NCBI GenBank assembly: GCA_035610835.1
Contig: CM069445.1
Coordinates: 31,546,811 to 31,610,810 of the forward strand
DNA from: Ophiura sarsii
Taxonomy: Eukaryota > Echinodermata > Ophiuroidea > Amphilepidida > Ophiuridae
Reading direction: 5' to 3'
DNA length: 64,000 nucleotides
Positions 35,391 through 46,940 of this stretch are shown piece by piece; position 1 is the stretch's first letter, and the number at the start of each line of letters is the position of its first letter. Below the pieces are notes generated by a model. That model worked only from the letters and a program-made list of their open reading frames with translations. It made no database searches and was not told the origin of the DNA. The translations under genes and the position numbers were made by a program.

Positions 35391-35494
35391 TATCACTACA
35401 GTGGCAGATGGAAGTATGCAAGGTCGCACAGTTGTTGGTATTGTATCACTACAATTTCAGATGGAAGTATGCAATGTTGCACAGCTGTTGGTAT
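35391..35494 (+). repeat. 52-bp tandem duplication within coding-like sequence
   Basis: Units 35391-35442 and 35443-35494 share TATCACTACA, CAGATGGAAGTATGCAA, GCACAG and TGTTGGTATT. One frame stays open across both copies (35373-35669). Confidence 0.7.
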
Positions 35495-35606
35495 TAAGAA
35501 TAAAGATGGAAATGAAGAAGGACGATATTCAGCACATTGTTTGGCTTTGTTATATGATAACATCAGGCATTTTTTTCAAGGCAAGAACCAACACGTTTCC
35601 TCGATT

Positions 35607-35776
35607 CGTATCGTATTGCGGATATCCGCAGGACATTGTAGTATTAGTGCAGCAAATGTGTGTCGGTGACTCTCAGCCGGGGAAGGAACTGTCTGTCTAT
35701 TGAGTATAACATGTCAAAGAAAGATGAAGTTGATGGCTCTTGTTTGATGAAGTAATTTATTGAGGATCACGTTAGA
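35607..35776 (+). pseudogene. Coding-like dispersed sequence with DEVDG motif, copy 1
   Basis: The nucleotide sequence matches the reverse complement of 48519-48692 along its length. In one frame both can be read as ..NCL.I..MS.K(ED)DEVDGS.LM(K/E).FIE.HVR. In another frame just upstream both show VGDS(Q/R).GKEL, resembling a P-loop. Stops and shifts break this copy (TAA after LMK). A third relative is at 42345-42420. I cannot name the family. It may be an old retrocopy, exons of a lost gene or an unrecognised transposon protein. Confidence 0.45.
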
Positions 35777-35934
35777 TAGCGCTTTTAAAAACATCCTCTC
35801 ATTTATAGTTATAATGCTATGGACGAAATTCAAGCTATTTCACGCGATCGTGTTTTGTTGTTGTTCGCGTCCAAATGCTTGAAATATGCGAACAACTATG
35901 CATGCATGCGTGTGACAATTTCATAATTAAATAT

Positions 35935-35985
35935 GTTAAGTGCTCAACAAAAGAAAGTCATACACTTTGTTTATCTTCAATAGAC
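35935..35985 (+). other. Short block KESHTLCL shared with 42.6 kb
   Basis: CAAAAGAAAGTCATACACTT followed by TGTTTAT is identical to the minus strand near 42595-42625. In both the frame reads VKC..KESHTLCL. Part of the same broken coding-like family. Confidence 0.5.
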
Positions 35986-36199
35986 AATAGAGCGTGTTTC
36001 TACTGGGGCACTGCAAAGTTAACGGTAAGATTTACCGGTAAGTGTTCAATACCCTCTGTTTCTACTCGCGAACACTTATCGCTAAGTTTATCGATCTTAG
36101 TCGATGGGCCACGACATTTGACCTTTTGTTATACAAAAGATTGCCTCACAATGCGTATAATCCAGCGTGACACAGTTCAACGAACATAACTGAAGATAG

Positions 36200-36739
36200 C
36201 AAAATTAACATAGCAATATTACATTTTGTGAGGACAGCTACAATCCTTTTTAAAAGAAATACTTGTCAGGACAGCGTTCATCCTTTTGAAGGAAATTCTT
36301 GTTGAATTGAATGTCTAGGTGTGTTTTTACTGACAGGGGGTACATGCACTTTGTTGTTGTACAAAAATAATCAAAATAGATTCCAAAATGATAACGTTGG
36401 TGACTTTCTCCACCAATGTTCAAATTTGATTAATTAATCTACAAAATAACAGAGCAGATGTACAATTAATCAGGTCAGACTTTTGTTTATCATTTAACCT
36501 ACCTGTTAAATGGTTTTGCCTCCAGAATGCAGGCATTATACACAAATACCTTCATGGATGTGACCCTCACATCTTGAATTGGTTTTACAACTTGAGCTTA
36601 ACTTAGTAACACAACATAAGCTTAAGCCTACTCCATCCATCATTACTCTTACTATTATTAAGCTTACTTCATAGATGGTTTCAAATGTGGCCAAATGTTA
36701 CTCGAAGCTTCATTGTAAGTTACTTTTATGCTCAGTATC

Positions 36740-36777
<38 letters not shown>

Positions 36778-37130
36778 TACCCCAATCAAGTGCTACGTGA
36801 TTTTTTTTACCCAAGTGGTGCACCTTAAAACTGTGCAGGACTGCTGAATTTGATCCTACATTGTCCGGTCAGCTGAGATGAAAGGCAGCGGTTTGTTTGA
36901 AAATCATCGTTTTCTCTCTAAAAAGCATAGAATTACAGTTTCCAATAGGCTTACTTACAAAACATGTAAATGTTGGTCAAATTATGTCGAAATTGGATGT
37001 AAACAATCTCAATCTGGCTGAAAAAAAATTGATTACAAATATTTGTCTGATACACACTTTCAAAACAGCTGATATCTGATTCATTAACAGATTCAAGGCC
37101 CTCAAGTGTCAATTTTCGCCAAATTGCTTA
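36200..37130. other. Unassigned spacer with 33-base C run
   Basis: A 33-base C homopolymer lies at 36741-36773. AAGCTTA/TAAGCTT-type strings cluster at 36590-36670. No gene or terminal repeats seen. Confidence 0.5.
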
Positions 37131-37618
37131 AGGGGTCACACTACTAAATAGAGCTCCATAGGGATATGTACAAAAACACTGATATAAAACTCTGTTTTAG
37201 ACCACTAAATTGCGAAATTGGACCTTGTAGAGTGATTCTTTCTTAAAGATGATCACATTTTCTCACTAAAAAGTCCAAAAAATAGGTAGGTGAACCTGCT
37301 CGATTTTCCAAAATACGCCCATGGAGCCGACTGCATCTCTGTCGAACATGGAAATGTCGCCGTAATCGCCAATGTTTCCTGTAAAAAGTACAAATTTTAA
37401 AGATCTCTCAAAATTTACCTAGATGATATTTACAGTTTATAGTCAGGGTGCATGTAGGTAATGTCCCATTAATCATAATTAATCAAAAATCCCAGGCATT
37501 TACGCAATTGTATTACTGTCAAGTCTTTTAAATTTAGGGTTTTGCCATGCATATTTTCCGATTCTAGTTTTAAACACCGCCCTTAAGGGTAGGGGATACC
37601 CCATTTAGTGTAGTGCAC
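37131..37618 (-). repeat. Interspersed ~470-bp repeat, copy 2
   Basis: Reverse-complement match to 1805-2274, both starting or ending with AGGGGTCACACTACTAAATA and TAGTGTAGTGCAC. Differences are scattered substitutions and small indels. Class unknown. Confidence 0.75.
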
Positions 37619-37989
37619 CCAGAAACACGCTCTATATAGTAACTTCCAATTATTTTTGACATAGCAGGCTAGATAGACATTTGGATGGATCTTTTAGGCA
37701 CAATCGGGTACCAAACTTGCCACCAAGCAACAAAGTTAAGCCATAATTAACATCATTTAATGAAAATCCGTGCCGTTTCCAAATTCACATTTTCAACACA
37801 CTACCTGTTCACAATCAAATAGCCCGCTTGCTCAGGCACACACCAACGCATCCACACTGTGTGATCAATACCCTTTTCATGCCTGGCCATTTCACGTGCC
37901 ACACACAGCATTTTCTCGCCGCTTGCGTGCGTTGAAAATGCGAATTGTTTTGTGGCATGTTTGGTACCATATTATTCCGGAAAGATGCA

Positions 37990-38020
37990 TAGACTGGTCG
38001 AATCCAACGAAAAGTGTACA
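37990..38020 (+). other. Short coding-like block shared with 42.5 kb
   Basis: The string GGTCGAATCCAACGAAAAGT (then GTACACG) matches the minus strand at about 42514-42545 with one change. In the 42-kb frame it reads DGQIQRKVYT. Here a stop follows almost at once. Confidence 0.45.
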
Positions 38021-38365
38021 CGTGATGTTCAGGCCTATAATAAAATAATCTATATCTTGACTATTTTATTTTTGTGTTATACGTATCCGCATCGATGAGA
38101 CGCTTCGCGCCATATATAATATGACTAACTTCTATGCACAATTGGGCGTATGCGAGCAATAAACCTGCTATTTTTCACCCTTTTTACAAAATAGTTGTTA
38201 AGGTTTTATTTTAGACATATAACCGTTTAGATGAAAACGAGCTTAAGCGGAAATAATTGTACCTGTTTGATTGGTGGATATCTCAAGAATGCCTCTTGTA
38301 ATTTTTGTTACTTTTGATCAATCCCCTGAATTGTTGTGATTTTTTTGGCTGTGGTAAGTTTTGAC

Positions 38366-41300
38366 GTTACCTACCAATACATGTTTTGTTAAATCTCACT
38401 TTCGGGGAAGAATTCGCCTGAGGTAGTGTAATTTGTGCTGTAAGGATACCTAAATATGTTAAATACTTAAATGCATTGTCCACATTTAAGTCGAATTTTT
38501 GATAAAGCTGTTAGAAATTTTAAAAGCGGAAACGATCGGTTTGGTAAAAAAAAGCATTACCTCCAAATACCTATTTAAAACACTGCCATTTTAATATAAA
38601 CACAGATTAGTGAATGATATCTATAGAATAAGTGAAGTATGATACAATGTACACGTGTGCTAAGTTTTATCATTTTGAAGGCAACATTTTTTGAAATATC
38701 TGCAATAAAAGACTGTATTCGTAGGCAAATTTGAATTATGAACTGTTACCTTCAAATACAAATAACGATACCGTGGTACTTCCCTCTGTTGTTACATACT
38801 TGTAACGACTGGAATAAAGTAGAAACGTGCGCTGCGTTCGGCAAGCAACGGAGAAGTTTTGCATCAATCTTTCAGCTTTTGTAAGTAACTTTTCACAAAA
38901 TTCTGTAGTTTGCGTACAAGTGCATCAATAATTTGTTGTTGTCTTAAAAGTTGATTGAATATAGCCTCCCTATGTCTCAATCTTGTTACTCCTATTAGTG
39001 TAGTTTTTTATGTTATTCACGCAAAGACATCCTCTGACAGTTGATTTAAATCGCAATGGGGGTGATTAATGTTTATATAAATAATCAGTAACAGCTTCTC
39101 GTGCATTGACTTCATGTTGTATTCGGAGGTAACATGTATATGTAGGCAACATTCAATAATATACACGGTGCATATTGGCCCTAAATGATTTTATTTTACA
39201 TACAAGCAGTGCGCAATCATACAATCTGACTGGATATATTATTATATTTATATTTGGAGGGAAACCCCTTATTAAATGAAAATAGGAGGTGTTAATTTAA
39301 ATAAAATGCATGGTGTAATCACACTGGTTTTGCCGAGAACATATTTTTTGTTGGAGTTAGAGTGAATGAATGTTATTTATATCCATAGATTACACGTTGA
39401 TCGTCTTAAAATGGGTACATTTAGTCATAATATCCATGAAATTTCGGCTTCATAATCAATTTTCTCATATTCCATTTTGTATTCGTAGGTAACCTATATA
39501 TTAGTTAATGAGCATGGTACAATTCCTGTATTGTTTTTCGCTTTCATTCGCACCTAATATTATGTAAATATTTAGCAGGAATGTACAAGACGGGAATAAT
39601 ATCGTTTGGTGCGTAATATTGTTTTAAACCAGCTTGTCGATATGATGTATGCGTAGTTAACCAACTTCCTCTGGAATTGCAGAGAAGTGACTACTGAGGT
39701 ACATACTATTGGCCATTATTGTAGTTGTATTTGAAAATGGAATTCATGTGTCACAAATATAAAATAACTCGCTTCATTTTTGCTCGGGCAGGTTGTGTAA
39801 TGTCACCGAAACGTATTTTAAGTGAACAAGAAATTTAGTAAAACATTTCCCTTTTTTTTAAAGGTGGGAGGTAATCAAGGGTAGGCCTAACTGATTTCAG
39901 TCTCAAATCAAGAATTGTTCATGAATAATGCTTCCGACATTCATTAATTAGTGTAATTGAACTAAGCAGTGGTTGATTTAAAAGAAAATCATAATGAAAG
40001 GCACATGCCCGACAATATCTCTGTCGTGGCAAAACCTATATTAGTGTTTTTAAATCAAACAACATTGAATTTTTAAACATAAAATTCCTATTTTTTCTAC
40101 ATCTGACAACATATTTCATATTGGTGATTCTATGTCAAACGGAATCTGCCTCCGGTTGAAACTCGATAAAAACTTACTATGTACGAACTCCTTGGTACGA
40201 CTTTTAGAATGATACAAATTCCAAACTAGGAAATTATATCTTAATTCTAATCTGACAACTGGATGTCTTGCTGTAAGTTGTATGTGCTTTATTCCGCGCG
40301 CTGTGGACTGAAATGCACGACATTTGAATATTGTAGACTTTGAACATGTTCGGCTCATATTAAACTTATATATATAATATAAGGTCTGATATGAAATTAT
40401 TTCAAAGTATATATTAAATGAATTAAAAAGCGATCTGGCTTTCGTGTTTAAAACAGCTATTCAAAATGATAACTGCTAGAAGACTCACTTGCCTCCTTCA
40501 TTTAGAACAAATTGAGGAAGACAACCGGTTGTTTTATTGCTTAAAAAATAACCTGACATTCAAGACTATGAATTACAGGCAAATCAAACTGTTTGCTAAA
40601 AGAAAACCGCTTGCTTTCTAATTAATGATGGCTCGAGGAAATGTTCAATAGTTGATTCGATCCAATACTTTGGATTCACACGGAAACTGAAACGTTCATT
40701 CTTAACATTCTAAAATGTCCTATAATAAACAAAGAGTAATTCTGTTCTACTAGATATTCATTCTCGTGACAAGAGAGAGATGAAGAACTAACTACACAAA
40801 GAATACAACAAGATCCACTAAACTTGTTAAGTAGAGATAACAAGGCTGAATGATCAGAGGTATCTTACTTAAAAGTTTCTATATGCTTAATATTTCATTA
40901 TGTTTAGTTTTAACGATGAACATGCTTTTTACCAAATGAGACGAGTAAGAATATTATACTAGCGAGTTAATTGATTGTTTAACTATACCTTTACGAAATT
41001 TTAACCCAGTACGATATGTATGTTGTCATCATCTTGCCTTGTATCAGATGTTAAATATTACACACTTCTGACTGTTTTGTAGAAGTTAAACGCACATTCT
41101 TAATAATTGAAAGTCAAGCAAGAAAGACACTTACAAAATTGGATGATCAGATACGTTAGCATAATAAAACATTTTCTGCCGTAATTATCATGTGTAAATT
41201 AATTTTAATCAACATTCCTTAACCAAATTAGATGATCAATAATACTAACAGTATAGGCCTAGTGAGTGTATTGATGTTTAGGATGTTTTCTTTTATATCT

Positions 41301-42351
41301 TAGAAATAGGAACATAGTTTTATATAATTTTAATGTTTATTTGGTTAATCTTGCTTTTTATTCAAATGTTGAATATTACGCAATTCTGATTGTTTTGTAA
41401 AAGCAGTGATGAGCGCACATTCTTATATTATCAACTTTTAACGTCAAGCAAGACACCTTTTTATTTTGCTGTACGACATTCACCCTCACACGCGATTCAG
41501 GGCATAAAAACTACGTCGAGTACAATTTTGCCTCTTAACATATGTAAAATCAAAGAATCCAACCGTTCTTAGTCAACGAAGTTAAAGTTGAGAACAAATG
41601 TGTTACCTACGAATACTTTGATTATTGCAATATTAGCTACCGTGCTTTAAGTCTTAACATGTTTGTTCTCTTATAGGAATGCTTAAAAATGTTGCCTGAT
41701 ATTTTGTTCTTAATAACCTATTCAAAATTACAACTGACAGTTAGATATTGTATATTTTTTCAACATTAAATTAATATTCTAGTATCTATTTAAAGTAAAC
41801 TATTGGGGAATATGTCCATAATATTAGGATTTAAACATGTTTAACATGTTTATTAAAAACAAATATTGTTAACAACCCTGCATGATCATTTCACCCCCAA
41901 AATGCAGCATAAATTAAGTACAACATTAATTTAATTACAGTTTTTACTTCTCTTATACCTACGTTTACATTAACTGTTACCTACGAATACAAAATGTCCA
42001 CATTCCTCTATGTACTTAAGTTACGGGCGCATGCTCACAATTCTAAATTTTCCAGAAAGGGTCATTCCCCTCTCTTTGAGGTACATGAAAACAAATGTTC
42101 ATTAAAATCATCTTGGTGAAAGTATACAAAGTGACTCAACCTCATGTTTCAAAGTATTGAGAGCCTGAAAATGCTACCTAACTGTGTGAATCTAAACTGT
42201 AAAAAAAGATGAGTACCTGTACAAATATGTCCACTTTCTATCAGCATTAGCATCTTCTGAATACAATACAATCACAAATTTGAATGCAATATGTAAATAG
42301 GTGGAATAATCATCACTTAATCAAAATATGGTACTTGTATTTGTAGGTAAC
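38366..42351. repeat. Dispersed 15-base motif cluster, GTTACCTACGAATAC
   Basis: Exact copies are at 41602-41616 (+), 41976-41990 (+) and 39479-39493 (-). Copies with one to three changes are at 38366-38380 (+), 38556-38570 (+), 38745-38759 (+), 38714-38728 (-), 39119-39133 (-), 39647-39661 (-) and 42337-42351 (-). Spacing is irregular and flanks are mostly not conserved. I see no comparable copies elsewhere in the window. The host stretch is AT-rich and without a recognisable gene. Function unknown. Confidence 0.6.
41030..41455 (+). repeat. Diverged tandem duplication, ~315-bp offset
   Basis: 41045-41130 and 41350-41455 share TGTTAAATATTAC/TGTTGAATATTAC, TTCTGA(C/T)TGTTTTGTA, GCACATTCTTA and GTCAAGCAAGA in order. 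Confidence 0.55.
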
Positions 42352-42759
42352 ATTGAGAAGTGTACCTTCAACTTCATCATCCGCCACGTAGTCAATTGGA
42401 GAGACTAGTGATGGCACTTTTTTTCCATACAAGCTTGATATGTTGACTTTGAGTGGGGAAAAGGAAAAGAGATCGAAGCATTTGAAACTGGACCCTAAAA
42501 ATCTAGCCGTGTACACTTTTCGTTGGATTTGACCATCTACATGTCGATCTAGCCTTTTGGACAACCACAAAAAATCGGAAGGACACTCTTTAGGACATAA
42601 ACAAAGTGTATGACTTTCTTTTGGTACGCACTTTACTTTAAACCTATAGACCAAACTGAAATGCGTTATTGGCATATCGATGGTCACGGAATGTTTTTCC
42701 AGCATGTTCAGTAAAGCTAGTTCAAGGTACAGCATATTTATAACCCTCTTAACTTTCAA
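42313..42759 (-). pseudogene. Coding-like 148-codon frame, DDEVEG family
   Basis: The minus-strand frame holds three blocks also found elsewhere in the window: VKCVPKESHTLCL (also at 35935), DGQIQRKVYT (also at 37990) and YVADDEVEGTLLN (compare DEVDGS at 35711 and 48560). Nucleotide-level sharing of the first two blocks exceeds chance. At the 3' end the codons for VTYKY are one of the 15-base motif copies. No signal peptide, membrane segment or known domain. It could be an exon-like remnant or a transposon protein fragment; the frame may be open by chance between real pieces. Confidence 0.4.
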
Positions 42760-44569
42760 ATATCACAGCTGCTAATTATGAACCACCTAACGTTCAAATA
42801 TTCACAGCTGCTAAATTATATATGGGCTACAAAGTCATCGAAGTAAGTAGCGGAGCAAAGTGTTTAATGTCGGCGGACTCTGGTCAGATTTAATTCAAAC
42901 ACCCGATTCAGCGTAAAGTGATGCATCGCCCTGATTACAAATCCCGTAGACATTACGCCTGTGCTTGTTCTGTCCGGTTGTCCGGCTCCAACTATCCACG
43001 AGCTCATCTTTCTACACCTACCTCATAATACTATAATCTAATATGTTTCCACTTTTTCAAGATGATTTGAAGAGATTTATCTTTTATATCATATTTCTTA
43101 CATTTTAATGCAGATGGTGAAAAGGATATTACAAGGCGCACACTTACTTCGCCCGTACAAATGTAGTTAAACATCCTGAGCCAAGGTCTTTTTTACTCCC
43201 AATAATATGGCAGCGAGATTTAATTACGCTAGTTTAAGTTCCCTGTATATTGGTCGGACCATTTGGGAGTTATTTTTTCGGGAAACTATCTTAAACTTGA
43301 TTAATAAAAGTCCTGCACTACATTGTAACGCGTCAAAATAATAGTCTTATGTTTGATTTTACTTTAAACTCTATTTGAGGGATTCCGTTGGTGAGATGAA
43401 TGATACATATGACCGAACGGGTGCAAGTTTTCCCTTCTAGATCAATCCCTAAATTCAACTTGATTGGGCATGGTATTACAAATGCAAGTGATAGCTTCAT
43501 GAACAAATATTCAAAGTTACCGTTTACTTTTGACTGAGCGGAATTGATGCTTGTATACTTGTATATGAAGGATAGATAAATCGTTACCGTTTTGTATTTT
43601 ATTTTTTCATTCGTTCATCATCATTGCCGTCATCGTCAATTAATACCCTAGATTAAACCGCTCAGCAGTCGACCAGGTTTCCCTTTCCTATTCTATGGTT
43701 TGTGAAAGAAAGCCTCTCCCCCTGGCAAGAATATATACGAAGGAGTAAGCAAAACATCCCGTGACATTTACCGAAGTGTTATACAAGTGCTTATGTGCTT
43801 TAATAACGTCTTTCCAAAATACTTAAATGATTATGGCACACAACCGTTCCCTCACGCTTGTGCCTTCTAATTCCATTTAATAGGATAGAACTATTATGTT
43901 ACACTAGCTTTTCTTTTCACAATAATGTCTGTCCATAATACTTAATAACGATTATGGACAAAGCTATATCTAAGAAGTCGTTGTGTCACCTTCTAAGTTC
44001 ATAATACCTCTATTAATAGTTGACTAGTTACTTATGACGTCTTGGTCATTGATCACATTGTGTCTCCTATATGATAGGGTCAACTAATGGACTAAAATAC
44101 TGACCGGGACAGTTTGCTTTATCTCGTTGTTACAATGCGCTACAGGCGGGTGTTTTAGTTAGCATTAAACCGCCATTATGGTGCATGCGATGCTTTGCAG
44201 GATCTGTCGTTCTCCGTTTTTGTCACATGACACTGGCCTCACTGATGACGTCTCCGCGTAACTTGAGATGAGTTACGCTCCACTGCGACGGGAGTAACGC
44301 ATCGTATCAAACGGAAGACTACACGATTTGGCTTTGCAATGATGTAGAAGTAAACAAAATACTTGTTGAAACCAATATTAGGGGTTGTTTCCATATACCC
44401 TATCAGAGCTTTCCCCAGCTTTACTGGGAAAACCCCAGTATTCCCGGGGAGCTGGAGAAAGCTGTGATCGAGTTTATGGGGGAAATTGATATTTCCTCCT
44501 CATACATCGGAGGATTTCATCAGAATGGCAATTATCCACTTTGCCGGGAAGAAATATAATTTTCAGAGT
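42760..44569. other. Unassigned spacer
   Basis: A GC-rich imperfect hairpin surrounds 44405-44465 (CCCCAGCTTTACTGGG and CCCAGTATTCCCGGGGAGC). No gene, TIR or match to other regions was found. Confidence 0.5.
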
Positions 44570-44732
44570 TGCTAGGGAGTATCGAATTCACCCACGACGA
44601 AGAGAAAGACGGACAGATCCCCTTCTTGGATACTTTCATTGTACGAAAAGCTGAAGGGCATTGGACCTCTAGTGTACCACAAACCTACACACTCATTCCA
44701 ATACCTCAACTACGCTTTTTTACACAATCCGT
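44570..44732 (+). pseudogene. Penelope-like polymerase scrap
   Basis: The frame reads SIEFTHDEEKDGQIPFLDTFIVRK, closely matching SIKFTYEQEKNGQIPFLDT in the 12-kb Penelope element. After a one-base frameshift near 44658 it continues LVYHKPTHSFQYLNYAFLHNP. It is a short relic of the region just after YVDD, from a different Penelope lineage than the 12-kb copy. No GIY-YIG part follows. Confidence 0.85.
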
Positions 44733-44822
44733 GACATACTATTTGAATCACCTGTAACGTCAGAATTGTGAACAATGTGCATGCAGCAATATTAAAAAGA
44801 GAGTTCAAATAATAGTCCAGAT

Positions 44823-45102
44823 TTAAATGACCAAATTAAATAAGTATGTCTTAAGCAGCGATTTGAACTCCTGGATTGAAGCAGCTTTGCGAATGTTCAA
44901 TGGGAGATCGTTCCACAATCTGGGGCCTGCGATGGAGAAAGCCCTATCCCCTAAAGTGCTTTTTGGGACGACGAGAAGCTAACGTGAGCCAGAGCGCCTT
45001 AGGATGATATGGTTTAAGTAGACCAGACAGATAGGTTGGAGCAGCGTTGTGCAGTGACTTGTACACGATAAGTAGGAGCTTGAACATTATTCTTTTCTTG
45101 AC
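44823..45102 (-). pseudogene. LINE RT C-terminal tail, frameshifted
   Basis: The minus strand gives VKKRIMFKLLLIVYKSLHNAAPTYLSGLLKPYHPK, then, across at least two frameshifts, an FSIAGPRLWNDLP-like block and EFKSLLKTYLFNLV before a stop near 44823. It is the same RT tail block as in the L amplification but a distinct, older lineage. It begins directly after the Penelope scrap, so two dead retroelements lie back to back in opposite orientation. Confidence 0.8.
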
Positions 45103-45115
45103 AAGAAGTATGAGC

Positions 45116-45362
45116 TACAATCAAGGAAAATAATAGTTGGCACACTTGACGCACGCAACTCATTACAACTATCCCTGTGCTCGCAATTGAGATCAGTCTT
45201 GGGACATAGCACTGTTTAATAGAAAGCAAAAGTCTCCCCTTTATTATATCCTTCCCCACCGCTTCTGATAATATGACTGGGATCAACATTGCCTCCGGGG
45301 AGAGGGGCAGGTTTTTTCCCGTAATTAGGACAAAGTGTGCCAACCTTTTTTCCTTGATTGTA
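45116..45362. mobile_element. Small TIR element, 247 bp
   Basis: TACAATCAAGGAAAA...AGTTGGCACACTT at 45116-45148 is inverted at about 45333-45362 (AAGTGTGCCAACC...TTCCTTGATTGTA) with a small indel. The interior has no gene. Target duplication unclear. Confidence 0.5.
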
Positions 45363-46310
45363 GAACATAATTATTTTCTTGGTAGAAGCACGAATTACTG
45401 TACAAAGTGTAATGAAACACTTCCGGTCGCTGATCCCCCCCCCCCCCCCCCCCCGCAGTGAAGAATTGCATCAAACATTAAACATTTGATTGGACATGAA
45501 CATAAAACTACTTAAATCCGTTTAATCAATACTATATCATTGTGAAAGAGTAAAGATCACTTTTGGAATGAGTTTGAAGGAGTGTGAGTGGCTTGAGGGA
45601 CCACTCTTAGCTGACAGAACACGAGAATGTCACGATTCGGGTTTAGAGATAAACACGTTCTTTTTGCGTTATAATGTTGCAAAATGCAAAGAAATGACAA
45701 CACATTTACGACTTTCTTGTACCTTAGTAACAAAACCTTTTATCAAAACTTGATCGAGAAACGTGACGTTTATAAAGGTAATGATATACTTGATGTTATC
45801 AATTGATAGATCTCTCTACGGATATGCCGTCTACCCTATGCCTTGACGTTAGGTTTGAATTTTTTTTTTGACACTCCTTCACGAGATGGTTGAGAAGAGC
45901 CAATACTTGTTGATATGTTTCAATGAATATAAATGGGCTTACAGGAACAACTACGCCGTAAGATGTTATTACAGCAAAAGTAGCCCATACCAAAGTACTG
46001 CTAAACATAGTCCTGTCAAATGATGGGGGGGGGGGGGGGGGTGGGGGGGGGGGGGGTGGGGGGGGGGGCGGGTGAATACCTTACGTTACAAATGTTTAGC
46101 TTGGTTTTTGTTTGTATTGGTGGCGCAAAAAGAAAAAGGGTGATAAACCTTCCCCCTCTAACACTATTTCTCAGATTTATTTCACACCACCTGCTACATG
46201 CTGCTACCCTACAATCGCTCTCTCAAGCATGGCCCAAGGCTATAGGCTTGGTATGGTTCCTTATAATATCCTGGGTTGAACTATATAGAAGCCCAAAATG
46301 TTACTTTCGA
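45363..46310. other. Unassigned spacer with C and G runs
   Basis: A 20-base C run lies at 45435-45454. A G tract interrupted by single T bases lies at 46025-46068. Frames through them are not credible. Confidence 0.5.
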
Positions 46311-46940
46311 AAGTGGTTGTGTTACAAATTCAACCTTTGAATTTCAATTTGTTATAACAACTAGTGATATTTCAAATTTTGTCAGATCAAAAGCTCAAAT
46401 GTAGAAAGAAATTCACAAAATAATATCCCTAGAGCTGAATTTAGTTAACAAAATTAGCCCAATGGGGCTGAAAGTCAATAGAGTAGCAACTCATCAAGTC
46501 ATGTGGCAAGATTGTACTTAGACTGCCTTGGCCTTCGTCAAGGTCCCCCAGCATGCGGTCATTGGTGTATGATCGACCAAGTCTTGGGTAGAACTTATAG
46601 CCCAGCACGCGACTTTTGAAGTTCTTGCGTTAAGAAATTTAATGTTTCAACTTCAATTTGTTTAAAAAATTAGTGCTATTTCAGATTTTTTTAAATCAAA
46701 AGTTCACATTTCGAGAGAAGTTACGATATAGAGCAGATTTTTTAGTGTTAACAAAATAGCCCAACGGGGCTAAATGTCATCCTATGTAGCAAGGCACATT
46801 AATGGAGTGTATACTGCATTTTGGGCCGTCCCGACATTTAGTCAAGGGTATTCACACCTCCACACCACGTTCACACGCAAATACTAGCATCATGGCCAGT
46901 TTAACCTGTCAAAAAACATTTCAAACTCGGGCTCAAACTA
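46311..46940 (+). repeat. Diverged tandem duplication, ~308-bp unit
   Basis: 46311-46617 and 46618-46930 share, in order, CTTCAATTTGTT-like, TAGTG(A/C)TATTTCA, AGATCAAAAG/AAATCAAAAG, GTTAACAAAATTAGCCCAATGG/GTTAACAAAATAGCCCAACGG and a CATTGGTGTAT/CATTAATGGAGTGTAT block. Confidence 0.5.
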
